This document shows, piece by piece, positions 8,517-15,170 of a stretch of 24,912 nucleotides of DNA. The stretch is from an uncultured Clostridia bacterium (GTDB lineage Bacteria > Bacillota > Clostridia > TANB77 > CAG-508). The notes under the pieces are model-generated. The model searched no databases. It saw only the letters and a program-made list of their open reading frames with translations, and had not been told where the DNA came from. The stretch spans positions 1 through 24,912 of the forward strand of contig CANQHH010000002.1 of NCBI GenBank assembly GCA_947623615.1. Reading direction: 5' to 3'. Position 1 is the stretch's first letter. The number at the start of each line of letters is the position of its first letter. A program made the translations under genes and the position numbers.

Positions 8517-8984
8517 TTAGTTTATGTGAAAAAATCTTTTAATTGCATTGATAATTTTCTTAAATATTGGCTCTTTATATTCTACCATATCCCTATCTGT
8601 TGCAACCACATTTTCTGATATTTTTTCTGATATTTCTTGTTTTGGATTATGATTTTTAAAAATGTTATCTGGATCATATTTTTCTCTTAATTTTTGTTGA
8701 TACTTTCTTTCGTTATCTTTTAATATTAATTTTATATTGTTCTTTTCTTCATCATCGCATAAATAATTTAAATATACCATACTTATTATTGATCTAGTTT
8801 TCTTCTTTAACTCCATTTCATTTATTGATTTACTATGATCTAGGTTAGGCTTATATGTAGTAGATTTATTTCTTTGCCAAAATTCTATTAACTTTTTTGG
8901 TATTTTTTCTATTATATTATCATCTGAATATTGCAATATTTCTAACACTTCTACTATTGCTTCACTATATTCAATGCTAACCAT
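8517..8984 (-). CDS. Small soluble protein coupled to the amidoligase gene
   Basis: A 155-residue protein of unknown function. It is mostly helical: an N-terminal part (EYSEAIVEVLEILQYSDDNIIEKIPKKLIEFW), a linker around 42-56, a second helical region (about 57-105) and a polar stretch with KYDPDNIFK. It ends in a basic amphipathic segment FKKIINAIKRFFHIN that could touch a membrane. The ATG shares its A with the TAA stop of the 702-residue amidoligase gene (TAATG), which is strong evidence for translational coupling and a joint role. I believe similar small proteins are widespread in Clostridia, but I know of no characterised member. Confidence 0.75.
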   Translation of the reverse strand: MVSIEYSEAIVEVLEILQYSDDNIIEKIPKKLIEFWQRNKSTTYKPNLDHSKSINEMELKKKTRSIISMVYLNYLCDDEEKNNIKLILKDNERKYQQKLREKYDPDNIFKNHNPKQEISEKISENVVATDRDMVEYKEPIFKKIINAIKRFFHIN

Positions 8985-11092
8985 TATTTTTCCTCCATAT
9001 CTTTATTATTAGCTTGTTCTAATTCACCTTCTGTTCTAACACCATGTACCGTTTCTCTTGTTACCTCATCAATATCCTCTATTCTATCATTAACAGCTAC
9101 ATCGTGAAATTCATCTAAATTATGCTTTTTCTTCTTAAAGTATACTCTACTAAATTCAGCATCTTTTAATGGATTTTTTTCATCTGGTATTTGCTCTAAC
9201 AATTCAGAACAAGAAATATATCTTTCCCTATATACCTTTCTTTCTTCTTCTGAAAATAACAATTCTAGCAATACCTCCATTTTCTCTTGTTCAGGAATTT
9301 CTTCCTTTAACTGATTCCATAACTCTAATAATTTTTTATCTTCTTTACCTTGTTCTGGTTGTTTTTCAATTTCAGCTAATTTTTGTGATACTTGCATCAT
9401 TCTACCATATAACCTTGCATTTTCAATCCAAGTATCAGGGTTAATAGTTCCATTTGATACTCTAAACTCTACTGTATTTTTTCCATTATTAATATTTAAT
9501 AAATTTAGTCCAGAATATCTACTATCTTGAGCTTTTTGTACTTCAGCAATAAATTGATCTAAATCTTCTTCGCTTTCTAAATTTATGGTTTCCTTTTCTA
9601 TGGCTTCATTTAATTTTGGTGAAATAGGAGGAGCAAATTCTTGTAATCCCATTCTTGGTATAGTACCTATTTCATTGCTCATTTTATATATAATTTCTTC
9701 TGCATTTCCCCATATTTCAAATAAATTCACATAAGCATCTTTACTTTTTAAATAATCTGCACCTATGTGTATATGTCCTCCGCATCTATCACTAATTATA
9801 TTTTCACATCTTTGTAGCATTGAACACACAATATATATATCTTCTACATCTTCTTTATTATCAGTTAGTATAGGAGATACTATTTCTACTCCTTCCTCTA
9901 AACTAGCATCTCCCTTAGCCTCCCAATCTTTTGTTTCTCCTTCTACTTGTTTTGCGATAACTTTCTGTAGTACTTGCAGTAGCGTACTCATACTCACATT
10001 TCCTTCAGATTCTATTTCCATCCCAATAGTCATTGTAGGATCTAGTCCTATCTGTTTATATGTTATATTTTTGTCTAAAAATTTTTCTTTTAAAGTTTCC
10101 CTATCTTCTGATTGTATTGCTTCTATAATGTCTATTTTTGAAAAATTATCACCAAAATTTTCCAACAACTTTATTTTTTCATCATCTGATTCCAATGTTT
10201 TTATAACATCTACTTTTGCTGAATCATCACTTAATTCTTCCAACAACTTTATTTTTTCATTATCTGATTCCAATGTTACTATAACGTCTGCTTTTGCTGA
10301 ATCATTACTTAATTCTTCCAACAACTTTATTTTTTCATCATCTGATTCCAATGTTACTATAACGTCTGCTTTTGCAAAATCATCACTTAATTCTTCCAAC
10401 AGCTTTATTTTTTCATCATCTGATTCCAATGTTTTTATAATATCTACTTTTGCAGGATCTCCATTTAGCAGATGTAATGCTTCTATTTTCTTTTTTTCAT
10501 CTTCAATTTCCTTTATATATCCACTAGCTAAATAATCATCTTTTAAAGAAGCTACAATACTTAACCTTTGTTCATCATTTTCAATTTCAATATTTTTTAA
10601 TACTTCCTGCTTCCTGTATGGAGAAGCAAGCAAATCCAAATTAGCTATTATACTTTCAGTTGAAGAAAGACTTAGAATAACTTCATCGTAATTCAAAGGT
10701 TTTATATGTTGTTTCATAGTCTCAATTTTCTTCTCATCAGATTGCATTGTTTTTATAACACTCGACTTTACACTATCATTATCATCCTCAACTAAAGACA
10801 ATGCTTGTATTTTTAGATCATCTGATTTCATACTTTTGGCTATATCTGCTTTTATACGATCCGTCTGTTTTGTATTTCTTATATAATCCATTTTCAAACC
10901 ATCTGATTGTAGACTTTTTACTAACTTAATTTTATCATACTCATCTAATTTATCAATCATTTGTAGTTTTAATTTATCACTTTGCAAACTCATCGCAAGT
11001 ATTTTTGTATATCTGTAGTCTCTTTCGTATTCTAATCTTTCTATTTTTTCGTCATCAGATAATGACATTAACCTTTTTTCAATTTCATCCAT
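8984..11092 (-). CDS. Tandem-repeat protein with amidoligase-like domain
   Basis: A 702-residue cytosolic protein. Residues 1-340 are helical repeats of the type L-x-S-D-(D/x)-x-K-I-x-x-L. Four of these, from 215 to 318, are near-identical 26-residue units. Residues 350-565 resemble the Amidoligase_2 family, a glutamine-synthetase-like fold that joins carboxyl and amino groups. Supporting motifs are IGMEIESEGN (356-365), GDASLEEGVEIVSPIL (394-409), GGHIHIGADYL (438-448, His440 and His442), RYSGLNLLNI (525-534) and TVEFRVSNGTINPDTWIENA (540-559). The remainder is charged and acidic at the end. AAGGA lies 6 bases before the ATG. A promoter is at 11153-11181. The partner gene overlaps its stop codon. 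Family assignment is moderate; the substrate is unknown. The repeats may recognise a protein or peptide target. Confidence 0.72.
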   Translation of the reverse strand: MDEIEKRLMSLSDDEKIERLEYERDYRYTKILAMSLQSDKLKLQMIDKLDEYDKIKLVKSLQSDGLKMDYIRNTKQTDRIKADIAKSMKSDDLKIQALSLVEDDNDSVKSSVIKTMQSDEKKIETMKQHIKPLNYDEVILSLSSTESIIANLDLLASPYRKQEVLKNIEIENDEQRLSIVASLKDDYLASGYIKEIEDEKKKIEALHLLNGDPAKVDIIKTLESDDEKIKLLEELSDDFAKADVIVTLESDDEKIKLLEELSNDSAKADVIVTLESDNEKIKLLEELSDDSAKVDVIKTLESDDEKIKLLENFGDNFSKIDIIEAIQSEDRETLKEKFLDKNITYKQIGLDPTMTIGMEIESEGNVSMSTLLQVLQKVIAKQVEGETKDWEAKGDASLEEGVEIVSPILTDNKEDVEDIYIVCSMLQRCENIISDRCGGHIHIGADYLKSKDAYVNLFEIWGNAEEIIYKMSNEIGTIPRMGLQEFAPPISPKLNEAIEKETINLESEEDLDQFIAEVQKAQDSRYSGLNLLNINNGKNTVEFRVSNGTINPDTWIENARLYGRMMQVSQKLAEIEKQPEQGKEDKKLLELWNQLKEEIPEQEKMEVLLELLFSEEERKVYRERYISCSELLEQIPDEKNPLKDAEFSRVYFKKKKHNLDEFHDVAVNDRIEDIDEVTRETVHGVRTEGELEQANNKDMEEK
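10139..10450 (-). repeat. Four 78-bp in-frame tandem repeats inside the amidoligase gene
   Basis: Four units of 78 bp encode the 26-residue pattern K-(A/V)-D-(V/I)-I-x-T-L-E-S-D-(D/N)-E-K-I-K-L-L-E-(E/N)-.... The two middle copies are nearly identical at the DNA level, so they arose by recent duplication. More diverged copies of the same motif continue toward the N-terminus. The unit number is probably variable between strains. Confidence 0.9.
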
Positions 11093-11152
11093 AGTTTTCC
11101 TTCGTAATTATTTTTTTATTATTTAAAACATCTATAATTCTAAATTGATTTT

Positions 11153-11181
11153 ATTATACTATATACCAATTAAATTTACAA
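11153..11181 (-). promoter_or_regulatory. Sigma-A type promoter for the amidoligase unit
   Basis: On the minus strand TTGTAA (11176-11181) is separated by 17 bases from a perfect TATAAT (11153-11158). The expected transcript start leaves about 54 bases of leader before the ATG at 11092. It would drive the amidoligase gene, its partner, trmB and mscS. Confidence 0.55.
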
Positions 11182-11214
11182 ATATTCTTCTACTAATTAT
11201 TTCTGTATTTTTTC

Positions 11215-11319
11215 TATATCAAATTAATATAAGTTATTTATTACGTTCCTTACTGTCGGCTTTTTCAAGCCTCCAAACTGCGCGCTACTTCATAAATAAA
11301 TATATTAATTTTTGATATA
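11215..11319. repeat. Long inverted repeat with GC-rich core, MITE- or structured-RNA-like
   Basis: The left arm (11215-11239 and a few bases beyond) and the right arm (11292-11319) are inverted copies: TATATCAAA, TTAATATA and TTATTTAT match in order, with only small bulges between blocks, giving about 25 paired bases. Between them lies a core of about 50 bases (11244-11291) that is far more GC-rich than its surroundings. It includes a GGCTT/AAGCC stem-loop (11258-11271) and a GCGCGC stretch. No reading frame explains the core. I see no clear target-site duplication. It sits between a terminator and a promoter. With this the 315-base gap at 11093-11407 is largely accounted for. Confidence 0.6.
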
Positions 11320-11335
11320 AAAAGCTAATATATTC

Positions 11336-11365
11336 AAAAAACAGACTATCTCTTACAATAGTCTG
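11336..11365 (-). terminator. Intrinsic terminator after the dehydrogenase gene
   Basis: On the minus strand a perfect 8-bp stem CAGACTAT/ATAGTCTG (11342-11365), with an 8-base loop, is followed by six T. It lies 43 bases after the stop codon of the gene ending at 11408. Confidence 0.85.
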
Positions 11366-11407
11366 CATTTTGAGTATACTTAATAAAGGCTTTTGCCTCG
11401 TTTATAT

Positions 11408-12487
11408 TTAATCTCTCACATATTCATTTAAAGGTTTTACTAAATATTTTAATTCATCCAACTTATCTGTTGAAACATAGCCTGGTTGTCCATTTATTAC
11501 ATCTGGTATTCTGTTTACTATTGTAGCACATGTAAGTTCTACTGTCGCAGGTCTTGCAACTACTATTGTAGTATCTGGCTCACCCTCTATAGTCCATTCA
11601 TTTTTATCATAGTCATCTTTTGAATACACTTTACCTATACATTCTGACTCTATTGTAATTCCTTCTTTAGTTTGAGTTGTAACAACTGCACTCATTCCTG
11701 TTGCATTTCCTGCTTTTACAGTCATTCCCAATGTTGATGAATCTATATCTTCACTATGTGTTTGAGGCACACATTTTTGTGTTTGACTTATTGGTGTTAA
11801 GCCTAATTTTGAACATAACCATCCATTTACATTCCACATATATGAAGGTAAATATTCTCCTTTATTTATAATGCTTTGTCTTTCACTATCTGTAATTCTA
11901 TCTACTGAAGCAATTTCATCATCAAATTCTTCCATTGTAAGACCTGCTCCATGAGCTTTTGCAAGTGCTATACCATAATCTTCAACATTATATGATGAAC
12001 TACCTTTTATTTTAGTTATTTTTTGTGTAGAGCCTGCAATTGCTGATATTAATTCTCCCCAATAAATATCTTGATATCCACTTCCTGTAATAGTACAGCC
12101 ATTCTTTTTAGCTAAATCATCTATTTCATCTGTTAGTGTTGGGTTTGAATTAAAAGGGAAAAACGCTTCTTCACATGTAGAAATAGCATTTATTCCTAAT
12201 CTTGCACATAATAAAAATGCATCTTTAATATCATTTAGTAAACTCATAGTCTCAACAATTACTATATCTGGCTTAACTTCTTTTAACATTTCTTCTGCAT
12301 TTTCAGCTGATGTAACTTTTACACCTTTAGGCTCACATCCCATTATATCTCCGATATCTTTACCAATAACATCTGGGTTCACATCTACTGCTCCTACTAC
12401 ATCTCCGCCTTTTTCATATACATAACGCATTGTATAAACAGACATCTTTCCTGTACCATATTGTACAACTTTCACTTTTCTATCCAT
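11408..12487 (-). CDS. NAD(P)-dependent amino-acid dehydrogenase, 2,4-diaminopentanoate dehydrogenase-like
   Basis: A 359-residue soluble oxidoreductase with a DapB-like N-terminal Rossmann domain: KVVQYGTGKMSVYTMRYV near the start, then GAVDVNPDVIGKDIG. The C-terminal part contains CATIVNRIPDVINGQPGYVS. This layout fits the group containing 2,4-diaminopentanoate dehydrogenase of clostridial ornithine fermentation. The other ornithine-pathway genes are not in the window, so the substrate is uncertain and a related amino-acid dehydrogenase is equally possible. I place the start at the ATG 12487, which has GGAG about 10 bases upstream. A GTG at 12496 is in frame but lies only one base from the same ribosome binding site. 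It is flanked by its own promoter (12525-12554) and terminator (11336-11365), so it is a single-gene unit. Confidence 0.7.
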   Translation of the reverse strand: MDRKVKVVQYGTGKMSVYTMRYVYEKGGDVVGAVDVNPDVIGKDIGDIMGCEPKGVKVTSAENAEEMLKEVKPDIVIVETMSLLNDIKDAFLLCARLGINAISTCEEAFFPFNSNPTLTDEIDDLAKKNGCTITGSGYQDIYWGELISAIAGSTQKITKIKGSSSYNVEDYGIALAKAHGAGLTMEEFDDEIASVDRITDSERQSIINKGEYLPSYMWNVNGWLCSKLGLTPISQTQKCVPQTHSEDIDSSTLGMTVKAGNATGMSAVVTTQTKEGITIESECIGKVYSKDDYDKNEWTIEGEPDTTIVVARPATVELTCATIVNRIPDVINGQPGYVSTDKLDELKYLVKPLNEYVRD

Positions 12488-12524
12488 CTTTTGCACACTC
12501 CTTTATATAATTTTTTACACATAG

Positions 12525-12554
12525 ATTATATCCTAAAAGATTACATTTATACAA
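12525..12554 (-). promoter_or_regulatory. Sigma-A type promoter for the dehydrogenase gene
   Basis: A perfect TATAAT at 12525-12530 is preceded, with an 18-base spacer, by TTGTAT at 12549-12554 on the minus strand. The -35 box abuts the stop codon of the J-domain gene, which ends at 12555. Confidence 0.5.
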
Positions 12555-13175
12555 CTAAAATTCAAAAAAACTAGCTATCGCTTTAAAAAATCCTGTTATA
12601 ATTGCTATTATTATATCTACTATCACCTTTATTAGTCTATTATCTTCATAAAAACTAACTAATAATTTATGCGTTGGTGGGAAAAACCAAACTATAGTAA
12701 CAATTAAAGACATAATAAGTAATGTAATTAGTAAATCCTTTATTCTTTTCCATGTCCACTTTTCTTTTACTTTAAAACCACGATTTCTCAAATAATTATT
12801 ATAGTCTTCTCTATAGTTTCGATTATTATATTGTCTTATATACGGATTTCTATTTACAGTTTGATTAGACATATTGGTATATTGCATATTCTGATTCATG
12901 TTTTTTTGCATATTTTGTTTAATATTTTGCTCCATGCTTCTTATTTCTTGCTGCTTTTTTTGCTGTAATTCAAGATCATATTCTTTTCTTTTTATATCAT
13001 CACTCAAAATATTATATGCTTCATTTATCTCTTTCATTTTTATTTCAGCCATTCGCTTATCTTCCTGTTTTTGTAAATCTGGATGATATTTCTTAGCTAA
13101 AACCCTATATGCCTTATCTATTACTTCTTTTGAAGCATTTTCACTTACTTCTAAAACTTCATATAAAGTACTCAT
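12555..13175 (-). CDS. Membrane-associated J-domain (DnaJ-like) protein
   Basis: A 206-residue Hsp40-type co-chaperone. Residues 1-65 form a J domain with the essential HPD at 31-33 (KKYHPDLQ) and the closing EAYNILSDDIKRKEYD. Residues 70-120 are Gln/Asn/Met-rich and low in complexity. About 140-165 (LLITLLIMSLIVTIVWFF) and 180-203 are hydrophobic and probably membrane-inserted. There is no zinc finger or substrate-binding C-domain, so it is not DnaJ itself but a type III J protein that would recruit DnaK to a membrane client. The start is supported by a GGGG-type site 6 bases upstream and the extended -10 promoter at 13207-13215. Confidence 0.88.
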   Translation of the reverse strand: MSTLYEVLEVSENASKEVIDKAYRVLAKKYHPDLQKQEDKRMAEIKMKEINEAYNILSDDIKRKEYDLELQQKKQQEIRSMEQNIKQNMQKNMNQNMQYTNMSNQTVNRNPYIRQYNNRNYREDYNNYLRNRGFKVKEKWTWKRIKDLLITLLIMSLIVTIVWFFPPTHKLLVSFYEDNRLIKVIVDIIIAIITGFFKAIASFFEF

Positions 13176-13206
13176 TTTTTCCCCTTTTTATATTATATTA
13201 ATTTTT

Positions 13207-13215
13207 ATTATATCA
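13207..13215 (-). promoter_or_regulatory. Extended -10 promoter for the J-domain gene
   Basis: The minus strand reads TGATATAAT, a full TGnTATAAT extended -10 box. No good -35 box is seen at 16-18 bases. The ATG at 13175 is about 30 bases downstream. Confidence 0.5.
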
Positions 13216-13253
13216 TTAAATTTTTTAAAAATATAGTATTTTACATTATTTCG

Positions 13254-13262
13254 TGATATAAT
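13254..13262 (+). promoter_or_regulatory. Extended -10 promoter for the DUF4364 gene
   Basis: The plus strand reads TGATATAAT, the same extended -10 box as the divergent gene. The transcript would start near 13269, followed by an AGGAG ribosome binding site at 13281-13285. The two promoters stand about 40 bases apart, back to back. Confidence 0.5.
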
Positions 13263-13295
13263 TTATATAATTTTATAATAAGGAGTGTGAAAGTT

Positions 13296-13967
13296 TTGAA
13301 ATTAGCATCTAATAATGATACTTTAGCAGAAAATAAAGTTTTAATTTTATATATACTAGATAATGTAAAAGAAGCTTTAAATAATAATAATCTTTACAAA
13401 ATTGTACTTGCTGTAGTTGATATGAACTACTTCTATTTCCAACAATTTTTATTAGATTTAATCAATACTGGATATATTATGTATTATACAAATGAAGATG
13501 TTACACTTTACCAAATTACTGATAAAGGAAGAGAAACTTTAAAACTAACTGAAGATATATTACCAGGGATTATAAAATTACAAGTTGATACCAACTTAAA
13601 AGGGGCAATAGAAGAAGTTAATGACGAAAATTCTATAATAGCAGAATACACACCTAAAAACGAAAATTACTATGATGTTGCTTGTAAAATTGTAGAAAAA
13701 AATGAAACAATATTTGAAATAAAATCATTTGCAGGTTCTCGTGAACAAGCTAAACAAATTGTAGATAATTGGAAATCATATGCAGTTCAAATTTATCCAA
13801 AACTTTTAGAAGTTTTAACCGCAAATTATGCAGAATCAAATCCAGAAATAAATTTGGAAGATCCTAATCTACAAACTCAAATATCTGATGATAGTTATAA
13901 AACTACTCAACATTTTGATGATAACCAACCTGTTGATGGTAATATTAATTTATTTGATAATTTGTAA
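13296..13967 (+). CDS. DUF4364 family winged-helix protein
   Basis: A protein of about 223 residues of the DUF4364 family found across Clostridia; its function is unknown and it may be a DNA-binding regulator. The N-terminal third (NDTLAENKVLILYILDNVKE, then MNYFYFQQFLLDLINTGYI and YQITDKGRETLKL) has the order of helices expected of a winged-helix domain. The middle is a beta-rich domain, and the last 35 residues are acidic and probably disordered. I prefer the TTG start at 13296, 10 bases after AGGAG. An in-frame GTG at 13287 lies one base from that site and adds only three residues. It is the only plus-strand gene in the window and converges on rpoD. Confidence 0.82.
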   Translation: MKLASNNDTLAENKVLILYILDNVKEALNNNNLYKIVLAVVDMNYFYFQQFLLDLINTGYIMYYTNEDVTLYQITDKGRETLKLTEDILPGIIKLQVDTNLKGAIEEVNDENSIIAEYTPKNENYYDVACKIVEKNETIFEIKSFAGSREQAKQIVDNWKSYAVQIYPKLLEVLTANYAESNPEINLEDPNLQTQISDDSYKTTQHFDDNQPVDGNINLFDNL

Positions 13968-13998
13968 AAAGTACACTTTAAAATCAAGTGTACTTTTT
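13966..13998. terminator. Perfect bidirectional terminator between DUF4364 gene and rpoD
   Basis: AAAAAGTACACTT (13966-13978) and AAGTGTACTTTTT (13986-13998) form a perfect 13-bp stem with a 7-base loop. Each strand ends in a run of T, so the same hairpin stops both convergent transcripts. It overlaps the stop codon of the plus-strand gene and ends two bases from the rpoD stop. Confidence 0.92.
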
Positions 13999-13999
13999 A

Positions 14000-15157
14000 T
14001 TAATTCATATAATCTCTTAATTTTTTACTTCTACTTGGATGTCTAAGCTTTCTTAATGCTTTTGCCTCTATTTGTCTTATTCTTTCTCTTGTTACTTGGA
14101 ATTCTCTTCCAACTTCTTCTAATGTTCTAGCTTTTCCATCTTCTAAACCAAATCTTAATTTTAATACTTTTGCCTCTCTTGGAGTTAAAGTATTCATAAC
14201 TTCTTCTAATTGTTCTTTTAATAATGTATAAGCTGCTGAGTCTTGTGGTGCAGGACTATCTTCATCTGGTATAAAGTCACCTAAATGGCTATCATCTTCT
14301 TCTCCAATAGGTGTTTCAAGTGATACAGGATCTTGAGCAATTTTTTGTATTTCCATTACCTTTTCAACCGATATTTCCATCTCTTTAGCAATTTCCTCTT
14401 GCGTTGGCTCTCTTCCTAATTGTTGTAATAAGTGCCTAGATGTACGTATCAATTTATTTATTGTTTCTACCATGTGAACTGGTATTCTTATAGTTCTTGC
14501 TTGATCTGCAATAGCTCTTGTTATTGCTTGTCTTATCCACCAAGTTGCATAAGTACTAAATTTGAATCCTTTATTATAATCAAACTTTTCTACAGCTTTT
14601 ATTAATCCCATATTTCCTTCTTGTATAAGATCTAAGAACAACATACCTCTTCCTACATATTTTTTTGCAATACTTACTACTAACCTTAAATTTGATTCTG
14701 CTAATTTTTTTGTTGCTTCTTCATCTCCATCTAATATTCTTTTAGCTAAATCAAGTTCTTCCTCATATGTTAAAAGTGGTATTTTTCCAATTTCTCTTAA
14801 ATACATCCTTACTGGATCATCAACACTAACACCTTCGACATTTGTAATATCTATATCTTGTATGTTTATATCTTCTACACTTTCTATATCTTCCAAATCT
14901 TCAATGTCAGGTTCTTCTAATTCTTCATTTAAAAGATTAACTCCTAAATCTTCAAATGCATCAAATACACTATCTATTTCCTCTGGGTTTGTACCTTCTA
15001 GTTCACTTGCTAATTCCCCATATGTCATCTTCCCTTTTTGTTTTGCTTTTTCTATTATATTTTTTACTTTTGATTCATTATCTACTTTTTTCTCTTCAAT
15101 TGTATTAGCTTGTAAATTTTCTGTATCTATTTTTTCATCTTGTTGCACTTTTTTCAT
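14000..15157 (-). CDS. rpoD: Primary sigma factor RpoD (SigA)
   Basis: A 385-residue housekeeping sigma-70. Region 1.1-like sequence and an acidic linker fill 1-112. Region 1.2 is DDPVRMYLREIGKIPLLT (113-130). Region 2 spans about 155-225, with the core-binding and -10-melting segment DLIQEGNMGLIKAVEKFDY and FSTYATWWIRQAITRAI. Region 3 follows. Region 4, from about 322, holds the -35-reading helix-turn-helix TLEEVGREFQVTRERIRQIE. The C-terminus RSKKLRDYMN is typical. It lies 13 bases downstream of dnaG, the conserved Firmicute macromolecular-synthesis order (rpsU is absent here). The length is close to that of B. subtilis SigA. Confidence 0.98.
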   Translation of the reverse strand: MKKVQQDEKIDTENLQANTIEEKKVDNESKVKNIIEKAKQKGKMTYGELASELEGTNPEEIDSVFDAFEDLGVNLLNEELEEPDIEDLEDIESVEDINIQDIDITNVEGVSVDDPVRMYLREIGKIPLLTYEEELDLAKRILDGDEEATKKLAESNLRLVVSIAKKYVGRGMLFLDLIQEGNMGLIKAVEKFDYNKGFKFSTYATWWIRQAITRAIADQARTIRIPVHMVETINKLIRTSRHLLQQLGREPTQEEIAKEMEISVEKVMEIQKIAQDPVSLETPIGEEDDSHLGDFIPDEDSPAPQDSAAYTLLKEQLEEVMNTLTPREAKVLKLRFGLEDGKARTLEEVGREFQVTRERIRQIEAKALRKLRHPSRSKKLRDYMN

Positions 15158-15170
15158 TCAATTTACCCCC

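Noticed and set aside
10139..10450. The regular repeats first looked like a possible CRISPR-type array
   Set aside because: The units are contiguous with no spacers, in frame, and encode a 26-residue protein repeat.
9765..10535. A 256-residue plus-strand reading frame rich in Ser/Phe/Ile
   Set aside because: It is the antisense shadow of the repeat part of the amidoligase gene. Its periodicity comes from the 78-bp tandem repeats, and there is no ribosome binding site or promoter.
12488..12496. GTG start for the dehydrogenase gene
   Set aside because: It lies one base after the GGAG site; the ATG at 12487 has normal spacing and leads directly into the nucleotide-binding fold.
13287..13967. 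GTG start for the DUF4364 protein
   Set aside because: It lies only one base after the AGGAG site. The TTG nine bases later has proper spacing and gives the expected N-terminus.
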